The translations under genes were made by a program, and so were the position numbers. Shown piece by piece: positions 9,153 through 17,404 of a DNA stretch of 43,413 nt. The DNA is taken from positions 1-43,413 of the forward strand of contig WFSE01000049.1 in assembly GCA_015486135.1 (NCBI GenBank). Direction: 5' to 3'. The notes under the pieces are model-generated. The model was not told the DNA's origin. It made no database searches and saw only the letters and a list, made by a program, of their open reading frames with translations. Source of the stretch: Lentisphaeria bacterium (lineage in GTDB: Bacteria; Verrucomicrobiota; Lentisphaeria; Victivallales; JAADHT01). The first letter of the stretch is position 1. Each line of letters opens with the position of its first letter.

Positions 9153-9182
9153 GAGAGCGGGAATTCCCGCTCTCTTTTTTTT
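9153..9182 (+). terminator. Rho-independent terminator of the pseudopilin gene
   Basis: A perfect 22-base palindrome, GAGAGCGGG-AATT-CCCGCTCTC, is followed directly by eight T residues, 28 bases after the stop codon. Confidence 0.93.
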
Positions 9183-9222
9183 GCCATTTCATGCTCCTCA
9201 TAGTATGGTGGGACAGTTAGAC

Positions 9223-9530
9223 GGTTATTGAAAGTAGCTCCCGCTTCGCTCGGGAAGTGAGGGACGCGATGTACCGAAAAAGTCGAGAATGGGCTAGTGG
9301 CTCCGCTTCAGTGAACTTGCGGCGGGACAGGCTGGCGGGACATGTAGGCAATGAGCCAATCCTTCCTGGAATTGGCAAGTGCGTAAAAATGGGCGAAAAT
9401 CATCGTCAGGGCCAAGGCTTTTGAGCCCCCCACACAGTCTTGGAGACGACACCATCAAAAAAGGCATTTAACCCGATGAAAATACAGCACTTGCAAATTA
9501 TTCAGCAGGCCTTGGTTATTCAGAGCCGAT
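9223..9530. repeat. MITE-like repeat, copy B (near full length, diverged)
   Basis: This fills most of the 365-bp gap between the pseudopilin terminator and the next gene. It shares GAAAAAGTCGAGAA and GGGctAGTGGCT with 42445-42481. It shares GCGGGACATGTAG, GGAATTGGCAAGTGC, CCAAGGCTTTTG, the GACACCATCAAAAA-like segment and ATGAAAAT-CAGCACTTG with copy C at 18942-19256. The central hairpin is degenerate here (CCAAGGCT against AGTCTTGG). No gene is seen in it. Confidence 0.7.
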
Positions 9531-9547
9531 AAACACGCTCTACCACC

Positions 9548-11425
9548 ATGAAATCAGCAATTGACAATGGGGAAAAATCGTCCGCGGAACTTCGCGGGGA
9601 TTTTTCGCTTTCCCTTTTGGCAATTTTCCTAGCATTCGGATTGCTTTGGCGGCCACTATTGTTGTCTACCCCTTTCTCCGGCATAGGACGTGCCTGGGAA
9701 TTGGTTTTAGTGGACGACCACGTCCTAGGAGCATTGGCGTTATGCCTTCTATTGGCGGCGGTCTTAAAAAAAGGTATACTTAGTTCCAAGTGGGACATCC
9801 GCATAGCCTTAGGGGCGCTAGCTTTCATTTGCGTGTCACTATTCCAATTCATGGAGCATGAAAACTACTCGTTCAGAGAGTTTTGCGTTTCCACGATATG
9901 GGTGTCAATTCCGTGGGTGGCGTATCTTTACCGTCACATCCTCAAGAAGATGATTGGGCCCTATTTCCTTCTTTTTTGGTTGTTCAACACAGTGTACGCG
10001 GTTCCCGAATGGCTTATCGGCACTGGCCCCGTGGGTATAACTGGCAACCGCAACTGGCATGGCAGCCTCCTAGTCGCCACCGCCCCGTTTGCCACCTACT
10101 ATCTTTATCGCGCTCTAATATGGCGATGGGGAAGCCAAACCGCTGTCAAAATACTTTCGGCAATCCCGGCAATCATATCGCTTCCCATTATTTTCAAGTG
10201 CGAATCTCGCGGAGCCAATGTGGGATTACTTGTGGGCGCATATGCGTGCGGCGTGGCGACATTGGTTTCTCACGAAAACAAACGCTACAGGCGCAAGGCT
10301 GTCAAATTTGTGATATCGACTGTCATCGCTATAGTCTTGGCTGGAGTGGTTTTCATCATTTTGTATGGGGACAAGCTCGCCTCCGCGATTTCGGAGGATG
10401 TCAGGCCACCGTTATGGAACGGAGCGGCGGAAATGGCGATTAACAACCCGGTGATGGGAGTTGGCCAGCCTAGCTACGAATCGCACTACGCTAAATATAT
10501 TCCTTGGGCGAGATTTTTGCGTTCCCGATATTACACCACCCGATCGGACCACCCGCACAACCACCTCTTGTACCTAGCGGGCTCCTTCGGCATCTTGGGA
10601 CTTTTGCCTCTGGCGCTTTTCTACCTGCTCCCGTTCGGGTGCTTGCGGAAGTTCAATAGCTTGACTCCAGTATCCAAAATGCTCTTTTTCGCCTATGTGG
10701 CGTTGCTGACGCACTCCATGTTCGATTTGGTTGCCTCGCGTTGGCCAACCAACATACTGCTATTACTCTCGCAAGGCATGTTGATTGGAGATGCGGTCTC
10801 GGAACCGAACGAAAAAGATATTAAGCGTCATCGATTGATGCCCTTTGGGGGAATGGCGGTGGTTGCGTCGCTAGTGGCGGCATTAATGCTTGCCTTGGCC
10901 GTAGGCATGGCGATTAAAAACGCCCGCTCGTCTTATGAACGACGTTTGGCGGGATTCGCGTATGACCATCGCAACCTGCCTTTGGCATTGCATTTTTACG
11001 ACAAATCCGCGTCAATCCAACCCGCACCTAAAGTACTGTATAACGCCGGGATACTATCTTTGCTCCACTTCAACGACCCGTATCTAGGGTGGAAATATTT
11101 TTCCGCGTTGGAAGCCAGGCCGGATAGAATATTGGCGCACGCCAACTCCCACATGGCCGACTGTTGCCTTAGGTTCGGTTGGAAGCGAGAAGCATTACGT
11201 TATTTGGAATTGGAATTAGTCGCCCAACCGACCTCGCTTGTGGCCTTGTACAACAAGCTTGCGCTGGAGCGCTCCTTGCGCATGGACGCCGCCGCTAGCG
11301 ATACAGCTCAAAGAATTATGGGAGTTTTGAAATTCAAAGGATTGAAACTGGAAGACCTCCGCATGATTTTGGCGAATCCAAGGTGCGACGGCAAATTCTA
11401 TATGTTGAAGGAGTGGAACCATTGA
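9548..11425 (+). CDS. O-antigen ligase/polymerase-like membrane protein with a TPR-like tail
   Basis: The 625-residue protein has roughly 12 hydrophobic segments over residues 20-460 and then a soluble C-terminal region. The WaaL/Wzy_C-like signatures are GITGNRNWHGSLL, CESRGANVGLL and a periplasmic-loop HPHNHLLYLAGSFGILGLL, with the conserved histidine pair. Such proteins join or polymerise glycan chains at the outer face of the inner membrane. The last 160 residues look like TPR helices (ALHFYDKSASIQPAPKVLYNAG, then AREALRYLELEL-like units), a fusion common in PVC and Bacteroidetes homologues. No clear Shine-Dalgarno site precedes the ATG. The gene begins just after repeat copy B and overlaps the next gene, so the two probably act in one glycan pathway. 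Confidence 0.8.
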   Translation: MKSAIDNGEKSSAELRGDFSLSLLAIFLAFGLLWRPLLLSTPFSGIGRAWELVLVDDHVLGALALCLLLAAVLKKGILSSKWDIRIALGALAFICVSLFQFMEHENYSFREFCVSTIWVSIPWVAYLYRHILKKMIGPYFLLFWLFNTVYAVPEWLIGTGPVGITGNRNWHGSLLVATAPFATYYLYRALIWRWGSQTAVKILSAIPAIISLPIIFKCESRGANVGLLVGAYACGVATLVSHENKRYRRKAVKFVISTVIAIVLAGVVFIILYGDKLASAISEDVRPPLWNGAAEMAINNPVMGVGQPSYESHYAKYIPWARFLRSRYYTTRSDHPHNHLLYLAGSFGILGLLPLALFYLLPFGCLRKFNSLTPVSKMLFFAYVALLTHSMFDLVASRWPTNILLLLSQGMLIGDAVSEPNEKDIKRHRLMPFGGMAVVASLVAALMLALAVGMAIKNARSSYERRLAGFAYDHRNLPLALHFYDKSASIQPAPKVLYNAGILSLLHFNDPYLGWKYFSALEARPDRILAHANSHMADCCLRFGWKREALRYLELELVAQPTSLVALYNKLALERSLRMDAAASDTAQRIMGVLKFKGLKLEDLRMILANPRCDGKFYMLKEWNH

Positions 11426-13245
11426 GGATGCCCCGTATGTTTCAAGCAAATAACGACACTCGGAAGTTCCATATACTGTTAGCAGCCATATCGGTGGCAG
11501 CGGTCGTCGCGCGCCTGTTGGTGTGCGCCAACCTGTATAGCTCCTGCCCGCTGGTGGCCCATCCTCCCCAAGGGGTCGATATGAGAACGTATCTTCGATA
11601 TTCCGCGCAAATATTGCGTGGCGAATATTCGGGGCCATTGTACTACCAGCCGTTCTACTACGTCGTATTCCTTCCCCTAGTGAGATTATTTGGGGATGGC
11701 GTATGGACAGTGCTTGTGGCGCAGTCGCTATTGGGGGGAGGAACGGTCTATCTCGTCGGCTGGTGCGCCGCCTTGATTAGAGGACGCGCGACCGGACTCA
11801 TCGCGGCGGGATTGTTGGCGTTCGCCAAGCTTCCTCTCCTATATGTGTCTTTTGCTCTGATAGCTACTTTAAACGCTTTCTTAGTCGCTCTTCTAGCTTG
11901 GTTGGTGTTGGCCGCCATGCTTACGCGCTCCTCTCCAAAAACATCTTTACCGCTATGGGGGGCGAGTGGTGGCGTGTGCGCGGCGTTAATTCTCAGCAGA
12001 GCCAATGCCGTCACATTCGTTCCCGCCGTTTGCGCGCTGATTTTCATCGCCTCCCCGTACATTACGGGAAAAGGACTACTTCAGCGGCGCATAGCGACAT
12101 TGACCGTCTTTTTCTTGTGTTGCCTGGCGCCCATGGCGCCATTCTGTCTGTACAATACTTGGGTTACCGGCGAGTTGTCGGGACCATCTACCGGCGGGGG
12201 GGCGAATTTGGCGTTGGCCGATAATCCGGAATCGCCCCCGGGCACCTTGCACAACACGGACACCTCACGGTACTGGATAGCCACCGCCGATCGAACTCCA
12301 GTTTGGAAGAGGGTAATATCATGGGCGTGGGACAAGCCGTTGGCGTTCGCCGAACTAGCTTTTAGAAAACTCCTCCTCTTTTGGGATTCCGGAGAAATAT
12401 ACGACAATCTCGAGCTGGCCCGTAAATCCATCTCCAAATCCCTCCCTCTGCGGTTTTCAGGCATCATCCCCTCCGCGGTTCTCTTGATGGGCTTTCCCGC
12501 CATGTTGATCCTGTTCGGCAAAAGATTATGGAGAAACAGGGGAACGACGATGTTGTCGTTGATGATAGGCTTATTTTGGCTCGGAATCGGATTGGCGCGT
12601 AACGAATCCAGATACCGCGTCACAATATTCCCCCTGCTCGCGATTTGCGCGGCGATAGTAGCGGTGGAATGCTTCAAAGTGGCGGTTCGCAAAAGGGGGG
12701 TCGCTAGGACCGTTTTAGCTCTCGTCATCGCGGCGTTCGCAGTTTTTGAGATGTTCCCCTTGTATCGCGGACATCTTGAGAAAAATGTCTTACGCCTGGC
12801 CTACCCACAAGGCGTAATGGTTAAACTAGGAGGGAAAACCCTCCTCTTCGATCATGGCCCCCGGCCTTTTGGAGGTTGGACTCCAGTTGCTCTTAAAACA
12901 GGAGCACTGGTCGAGAAAAAGTTCTCCGAATCCCCTGGCGCCAACGCAACCTTCCAAATTCCATTGATATGCCGCAAGCGGAGGCTCAAGATCATGGTCA
13001 ATGGCAAACTATTCTATCTGACCCCAAAACAGGACGGGCTTAATACTTTCCTAGTAAGGGGATTCCCCGTGAGAGGAAGCGTTGTGAATTTGAAACTAGT
13101 GGACGTTCCCCAAGATGGCGTCGCCTTCCTGGTAGACAGGCAACGCGACTTCGCGAGAACCGCGATTAATGGAGAAATCGCCGCGGGAGAATTGGTATGT
13201 CGATTGGTTCTTCCATCAAAACCACCAAAGAATATCCGACGCTAA
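11422..13245 (+). CDS. GT-C family membrane glycosyltransferase (ArnT/PMT-like)
   Basis: About 608 residues with an N-terminal membrane anchor, an acidic first periplasmic loop (PQGVDMRTYLRYSAQIL) and QPFYYVVFLPLVRLFG, typical of PMT_2/ArnT-like enzymes that use polyprenyl-phosphate sugars. Ten or more membrane segments cover residues of about 10-445. The last 150 residues form a soluble beta-rich region. The TTG at 11422 is chosen because AAGGAG lies eight bases upstream. An ATG at 11428 is the alternative, and the open frame extends back to GTG 11383 within the previous gene. The stop of the ligase-like gene overlaps this start, indicating coupling. The donor and acceptor sugars cannot be told from the sequence. 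Confidence 0.75.
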   Translation: MRMPRMFQANNDTRKFHILLAAISVAAVVARLLVCANLYSSCPLVAHPPQGVDMRTYLRYSAQILRGEYSGPLYYQPFYYVVFLPLVRLFGDGVWTVLVAQSLLGGGTVYLVGWCAALIRGRATGLIAAGLLAFAKLPLLYVSFALIATLNAFLVALLAWLVLAAMLTRSSPKTSLPLWGASGGVCAALILSRANAVTFVPAVCALIFIASPYITGKGLLQRRIATLTVFFLCCLAPMAPFCLYNTWVTGELSGPSTGGGANLALADNPESPPGTLHNTDTSRYWIATADRTPVWKRVISWAWDKPLAFAELAFRKLLLFWDSGEIYDNLELARKSISKSLPLRFSGIIPSAVLLMGFPAMLILFGKRLWRNRGTTMLSLMIGLFWLGIGLARNESRYRVTIFPLLAICAAIVAVECFKVAVRKRGVARTVLALVIAAFAVFEMFPLYRGHLEKNVLRLAYPQGVMVKLGGKTLLFDHGPRPFGGWTPVALKTGALVEKKFSESPGANATFQIPLICRKRRLKIMVNGKLFYLTPKQDGLNTFLVRGFPVRGSVVNLKLVDVPQDGVAFLVDRQRDFARTAINGEIAAGELVCRLVLPSKPPKNIRR

Positions 13246-13304
13246 CACGGTGGATTCGGCCTTTTCCGAATAAATTAAAAATGCTTTTTTCCGCGGGCTC
13301 CAAC

Positions 13305-13898
13305 CTATGATGTCAATGATTGGACGCGGAGTTCGCGGACTATCAGCGTCATTTTGGCGGCGTTTTCAAGAACTTCCATGCGTTCGAACGCCTCCACCAG
13401 AGTTTTTCCGACAACGAGGGCTCCATGCCCGCGCATGACGACACAGTTTGACTCTGCGACAGCTTCAGCCAACGTTGCCGCGAGTTCCGCGGAACCCATG
13501 GGGTATTGAGGGACATAGGCGATTCCCCCGATAAGTTCGCGGGCTTCAATAATGAGCGACGAGTCTATTTCCGCGGATGTCGCGGCGAATGCGCATACAG
13601 TCACTGGATGGGCATGAATCACCGCGTTAACATCGGACCTGGCACGGAGGACGGCGGCGTGGGCGCCAGTCTCGATGCTGGGCTTGAATCCCTTGCGAGC
13701 GGGAACCCCGTCGTCATCGACCTCGCCGATATGCTCCGCGGAAATCGCAGCCTTGTCGAACGCCGATGGCGTGATAAGGAATCCCCCCGAAAGCAGGCGG
13801 GCGGATATATTCCCTCCGAGGGTAGTCGTCAATCCACGTTCGTACAAACGCCTCATGAACGAGGCTACTTCCCCTTGTGTCTTTTCCGTGTTTTCCAC
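13305..13898 (-). CDS. Class II aldolase/adducin family protein (fuculose-phosphate aldolase-like)
   Basis: This 197-residue zinc aldolase-like protein resembles L-fuculose-1-phosphate and L-ribulose-5-phosphate aldolases. Visible features are the phosphate-binding TTTLGGNISAR near residue 25, PSIETGAHAAVL, the zinc-ligand pair in VIHAHPVTVCAF and the third histidine in VMRGHGALVVG. The start ATG at 13898 is the only reasonable one, and GGTGGA-type sequence precedes it weakly. It converges on the glycosyltransferase gene. An alpha-L-fucosidase at 41160 gives a possible pathway link, but the distance is large and no fucose kinase or isomerase is nearby. It could equally act on another deoxy sugar phosphate. 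Confidence 0.82.
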   Translation of the reverse strand: MENTEKTQGEVASFMRRLYERGLTTTLGGNISARLLSGGFLITPSAFDKAAISAEHIGEVDDDGVPARKGFKPSIETGAHAAVLRARSDVNAVIHAHPVTVCAFAATSAEIDSSLIIEARELIGGIAYVPQYPMGSAELAATLAEAVAESNCVVMRGHGALVVGKTLVEAFERMEVLENAAKMTLIVRELRVQSLTS

Positions 13899-14092
13899 CT
13901 AATCTCCACCCGCGTCGACCCGAGACAGGGAATTCAGGACCTATTTAATCATCGCCATGTCCTCCGTGGTCCATATGCGGAGGAGCGATACGGTTCAAAT
14001 CTCGCCAACGGATTTAATGTATATCCGCCACATCCGAAAATCCAGCTCCAGGTCGCGGCGGTGTTCAAGTGGCTTGAAGAAGGAGGCTCGCA

Positions 14093-14206
14093 ATGCTATT
14101 TTTACCGGATCCGGGCATTATCCCCGGAGGGATTCGGCGATATTTCGTTGTTATCCGCAAATCGGAGGAGTCGCAGCCATGTCTGTCAAAGTGGCGGAAC
14201 AGCTAG
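14093..14206 (+). CDS. Possible 37-aa leader peptide overlapping the P-type ATPase start
   Basis: AAGGAGG lies six bases before the ATG at 14093, which is one of the best ribosome sites in the region. The short frame (MLFLPDPGII... ending SKWRNS) runs through the start of the metal ATPase at 14179 in another frame. It contains one Cys. No homologue is recognised. It may be a real leader that couples translation to the ATPase or a chance match, so it is listed with low confidence. Confidence 0.25.
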   Translation: MLFLPDPGIIPGGIRRYFVVIRKSEESQPCLSKWRNS

Positions 14207-16119
14207 AAGAGGAGTGCGGGGGCGCACCGTTGTGTTCCTGCCAAATATCCGAGGGTCCCGGACATTCCCGATCCATGGGGCGTCTTCGTACCGCCATGGT
14301 GGGAGGATGCCTGGTCCTGAATTCCTACCTGCTCCCGTTGCTCTTCCCAGACCAACGTGTCGCGGCAGAGCTGACCGCCGTTGCCGGGGCTATTGTATTG
14401 ACTTTACCAATTCTTATCACGGCATTTCGTGACTTGATTGTTGGACACGTCCATATGAACGAATTGGTGGCACTGTCAATTTTGGCGTCCATGACTGGTG
14501 GTAACTTCCGCATCGCCGGAACCATAGCGTTTTTTCTACTGCTGACGATAATAATTGAATCCAGGACAGCAAGCGGCGCCCGACGCTCGATAGAGCAACT
14601 CATAAAATTGACCCCTTCGATGGCCTCGCTTCTAGAAGATGGCGCGGAACGAGAGGTGGCCGTCGCATCGTTGAAAGTCGGAGATGTGATTCGGGTGCGC
14701 CCAGGTGACAATTTTCCAGTGGACGGGGTCATAATCCGAGGGGAGACGGCGGTGGACCAGTCGTCGATAACGGGAGAGTCGCTTCCCGCGGACAAAGAAA
14801 TCGACGACGATGTGTTCGCCGGAACGCAAAACCTGACTGGATTGGTGGACATGCGCGTCGTCAAAGTAGGAGGGGAAACAACCCTTGGGAAGGTCAAAAA
14901 ATTGATATTGGCGGCGGAAAGTTCCCGTACGCCAATCGTGCGGGTAATAGACCGCTACGCTCGGTATTACACCCCTACGATACTTATGATAGCTGGATTG
15001 ACTTGGTGGTTCACGGGAGCGATGGACAATGTCGTCGCAGTGCTGATCGTTTCGTGTCCCTGCGCATTGGTTCTAGCATCACCTACGGCCACGGTGGCGA
15101 CAATAGCCGCCGCCGCTAGGCTTGGCATACTAATAAAAAATATCGCCGACATAGAGCTAGCCGCCCAAATCCGGGCGTTCGTTTTCGACAAAACCGGAAC
15201 TCTTACGCAAGGTGTTCTTTCCGTGGCTAGACTGGCTCCAGCCGAAGGGGTAGAGCCCGCTGAATTGCTTCGCGTAGCCGCCGCTGTTGAAAGTGCCAGC
15301 AAACATCCCGTTGCAGTAGCTCTGAAAAACTTGGCGGAAGAGGTGGGGGTAGCCACGGACAAGCCGGAATCAGCTAAGGAAATCCACGGGAAAGGTGTTG
15401 AGGCGGAAATGGACGGGATGAAGTGCCGGGCCGGCCGTGAAAGCTGGCTAAAGCGCTGTCGCGTTAAATTCCAAGGCATCGAACCCCCGCCTTCGGAGGA
15501 AGGGATGAGCGTGGTCCACGTCTCGCAAGGTTCCAAGCTACTCGGCTGGATTGGATTCCGCGACACCATCAGAGAGGGGGCCAAAGAGGCCTTGAACGAG
15601 CTTAAAGATTCCGGAGTCAAGCGTTTGGCTATGGTCACTGGCGATAGGGAAAGTGTCGCTTCCATGGTTGCGGGAGAATTAGGTATCGATGAATTTGAAG
15701 CGGAAGCGCTTCCTGACGACAAGGTTAAATTCGTGGAGCGGGTCCAGCGCGTGAGCCCTGTAGCCGTGGTGGGGGATGGCGTGAACGACGCTCCAGCGCT
15801 GGCATCGGGAACGCTTGGTATCGCAATGGGAGCGATAGGAAGTGACATCGCCATAAACAGTGCGTCCATCGCCCTTATGAACAACGACCTACGCCGAGTC
15901 CCAATGCTAGTTAAACTTGCGCGGAAATCGCGCTTTATTGTGTTTGAAAACGTGGTTTTGGGAGTTTTGTTCGTTGTCGGTGGCGTATCGCTGTCCGTGT
16001 TCGGGTTTCTACATCCGATAGTGGCGGCGCTTCTCCACACTACGAGTACCTTACTTGTTCTCTTCAATAGCGCCCGACTTGTCCGTACTGGAGAGGAATT
16101 GACGTTGAACGAGATATGA
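14179..16119 (+). CDS. P1B-type heavy-metal-transporting ATPase
   Basis: A membrane pump that exports soft or divalent metal ions using ATP. The ATG at 14179 is chosen because GGAGGAG sits eight bases upstream. The longer frame back to 13957 is non-coding in style. The protein has about eight membrane helices, the actuator TGES motif (SSITGESLPADKE), the metal-site CPC in SCPCALVLASPTA, the phosphorylation site DKTGTLTQG, the HP locus (SKHPVAVAL) and GDGVNDAPALAS. There is no N-terminal HMA domain, only a Cys-rich stretch CGGAPLCSC near residue 12. The CPC motif with SPTA is closest to the Zn/Cd-type pumps. The usual acidic residue in the last helix is replaced in LLHTTSTLLVLFNSAR, so metal specificity is uncertain. 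The length of 646 aa is normal. Confidence 0.88.
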   Translation: MSVKVAEQLEEECGGAPLCSCQISEGPGHSRSMGRLRTAMVGGCLVLNSYLLPLLFPDQRVAAELTAVAGAIVLTLPILITAFRDLIVGHVHMNELVALSILASMTGGNFRIAGTIAFFLLLTIIIESRTASGARRSIEQLIKLTPSMASLLEDGAEREVAVASLKVGDVIRVRPGDNFPVDGVIIRGETAVDQSSITGESLPADKEIDDDVFAGTQNLTGLVDMRVVKVGGETTLGKVKKLILAAESSRTPIVRVIDRYARYYTPTILMIAGLTWWFTGAMDNVVAVLIVSCPCALVLASPTATVATIAAAARLGILIKNIADIELAAQIRAFVFDKTGTLTQGVLSVARLAPAEGVEPAELLRVAAAVESASKHPVAVALKNLAEEVGVATDKPESAKEIHGKGVEAEMDGMKCRAGRESWLKRCRVKFQGIEPPPSEEGMSVVHVSQGSKLLGWIGFRDTIREGAKEALNELKDSGVKRLAMVTGDRESVASMVAGELGIDEFEAEALPDDKVKFVERVQRVSPVAVVGDGVNDAPALASGTLGIAMGAIGSDIAINSASIALMNNDLRRVPMLVKLARKSRFIVFENVVLGVLFVVGGVSLSVFGFLHPIVAALLHTTSTLLVLFNSARLVRTGEELTLNEI

Positions 16120-16180
16120 CTGCATATTTGGCGGGACAGTCACTTGTGTCTCCAACGCAATTGAACATTGGAAATCCAAC

Positions 16181-17359
16181 ATGAGCGATTCACTGGAAAA
16201 ATCCACCGAGGTTGTAGTTGAGGTCTCGAGCTTGGTCAAGGTGTTCCGGGACTTTTGGACCCGCCCCAAGGCCCACGCCGTGGACGGCATCGATTTGAAG
16301 ATTCGCCAAGGCGAAGTTTTTGGAATCCTAGGCCCTAATGGCTCGGGAAAATCCACCACGGTGAAAATGCTGCTGGGCCTGCTTTATCCAACCGCGGGAG
16401 TGGTGTCGGTATTTGGACGCAACCCCCGCAATACGGCTATCAAACGGAAAATGGGATATCTTCCGGAAGAATCGTATCTGTACAAGTATCTAACGGCAGA
16501 GGAGACCTTGGATTTCTACGGCGCTCTTTTCAATCTTCCCAAGTCGGAAAGACGGCGCAGAACAGACCAGCTTCTGGAGATGGTGGGGTTGGCGCATGCC
16601 CGTCGCAGGCCCATAGGCGAGTTTTCCAAAGGAATGGCTCGTAGGATAGGTTTGGCGCAAGCGATGATAAACGACCCCGATCTCCTCATATTGGACGAGC
16701 CCACCTCAGGTTTGGACCCCATTGGCTGTCGAGAAATGAAAAATCTCATATCCCTCTTGAAATCCAGAGGAAAAACGGTGGTGGTGTGCAGCCACCTGTT
16801 GGGGGACGTGGAAGATATTTGCGACAAAGTCGTCATCATGTACGGCGGAAAAATCCGGGCGGAGGGAACCTTGGGCGAATTGCTGACCGTTTCCGATGTC
16901 AATACTATCACCGTCCCCGCCCTGTCACCCGCGGAAATGAAAAAGGCCCTGGAGTCGCTTCGCAAATTGCTGCATGGGGAAGAATTCGAAGTAGACCATC
17001 CCAAAAAGTCTCTGGAAGAGTTCTTCTTGGACGTGGTTGAAAAGGCGAAAGCGGAAAGTGTTGTTACATCCGGCGTGCTCTCTGGTGGGAAAGTCCCGGA
17101 ATACCTTGTTGGCGAAGCGGAGGGAAAAGAGGAAATTTTGGAAAAACTGGCGCATCCCCAAAGCAACGAACGGCAATCCGAAGATCAAAATGCGGCTACG
17201 GAGACGGATGAGATGTCGGAAGATGCCAAGCAAAAACTGGAGAATCTTGCGGACTCGGGAAAGAAAAAAGCGGACGAAGCCAACGACGAAGACCAGGAGA
17301 AACAAGCCGCGGAATTGGCGGAAGTCAACGAACGCCTGAAAAACTTGGTGGAAAAATAA
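16181..17359 (+). CDS. ABC transporter ATPase subunit with a long charged C-terminal tail
   Basis: Residues of about 12-240 form a full ABC ATPase with Walker A GPNGSGKST, signature FSKGMARRIGLAQA, Walker B LLILDEPTSGLDP and the switch histidine in CSHLLGD. It resembles DrrA/CcmA/NatA-type exporter subunits. Residues of about 290-392 form a hydrophilic tail that becomes strongly acidic and lysine-rich and is predicted coiled coil, ending in EVNERLKNLVEK. The permease partner normally encoded next door is missing: the following gene is a sugar epimerase and the preceding one a metal ATPase. The substrate is therefore unknown. The start ATG has only a weak GGAAAT-type site. Confidence 0.85.
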   Translation: MSDSLEKSTEVVVEVSSLVKVFRDFWTRPKAHAVDGIDLKIRQGEVFGILGPNGSGKSTTVKMLLGLLYPTAGVVSVFGRNPRNTAIKRKMGYLPEESYLYKYLTAEETLDFYGALFNLPKSERRRRTDQLLEMVGLAHARRRPIGEFSKGMARRIGLAQAMINDPDLLILDEPTSGLDPIGCREMKNLISLLKSRGKTVVVCSHLLGDVEDICDKVVIMYGGKIRAEGTLGELLTVSDVNTITVPALSPAEMKKALESLRKLLHGEEFEVDHPKKSLEEFFLDVVEKAKAESVVTSGVLSGGKVPEYLVGEAEGKEEILEKLAHPQSNERQSEDQNAATETDEMSEDAKQKLENLADSGKKKADEANDEDQEKQAAELAEVNERLKNLVEK

Positions 17360-17404
17360 CGCGTCGCACGCGAGCGGGCTGAGGTGAAGGAAAATGGAGG
17401 GTCA

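Noticed and set aside
13253-13271. ATTCGG/CCGAAT hairpin between the convergent glycosyltransferase and aldolase genes
   Set aside because: The stem is only six A/T-edged pairs and no T-run follows directly, so it was not called as a terminator.
13985-14030. tRNA-like GGTTCAAATCTCGCC in the gap before the metal ATPase
   Set aside because: The T stem does not pair and no acceptor, D or anticodon arm can be drawn.
14967-16067. Minus-strand open frame (366 codons) opposite the P-type ATPase
   Set aside because: Low-complexity Ser/Thr sequence with no motif; the plus strand encodes all P-type ATPase motifs.
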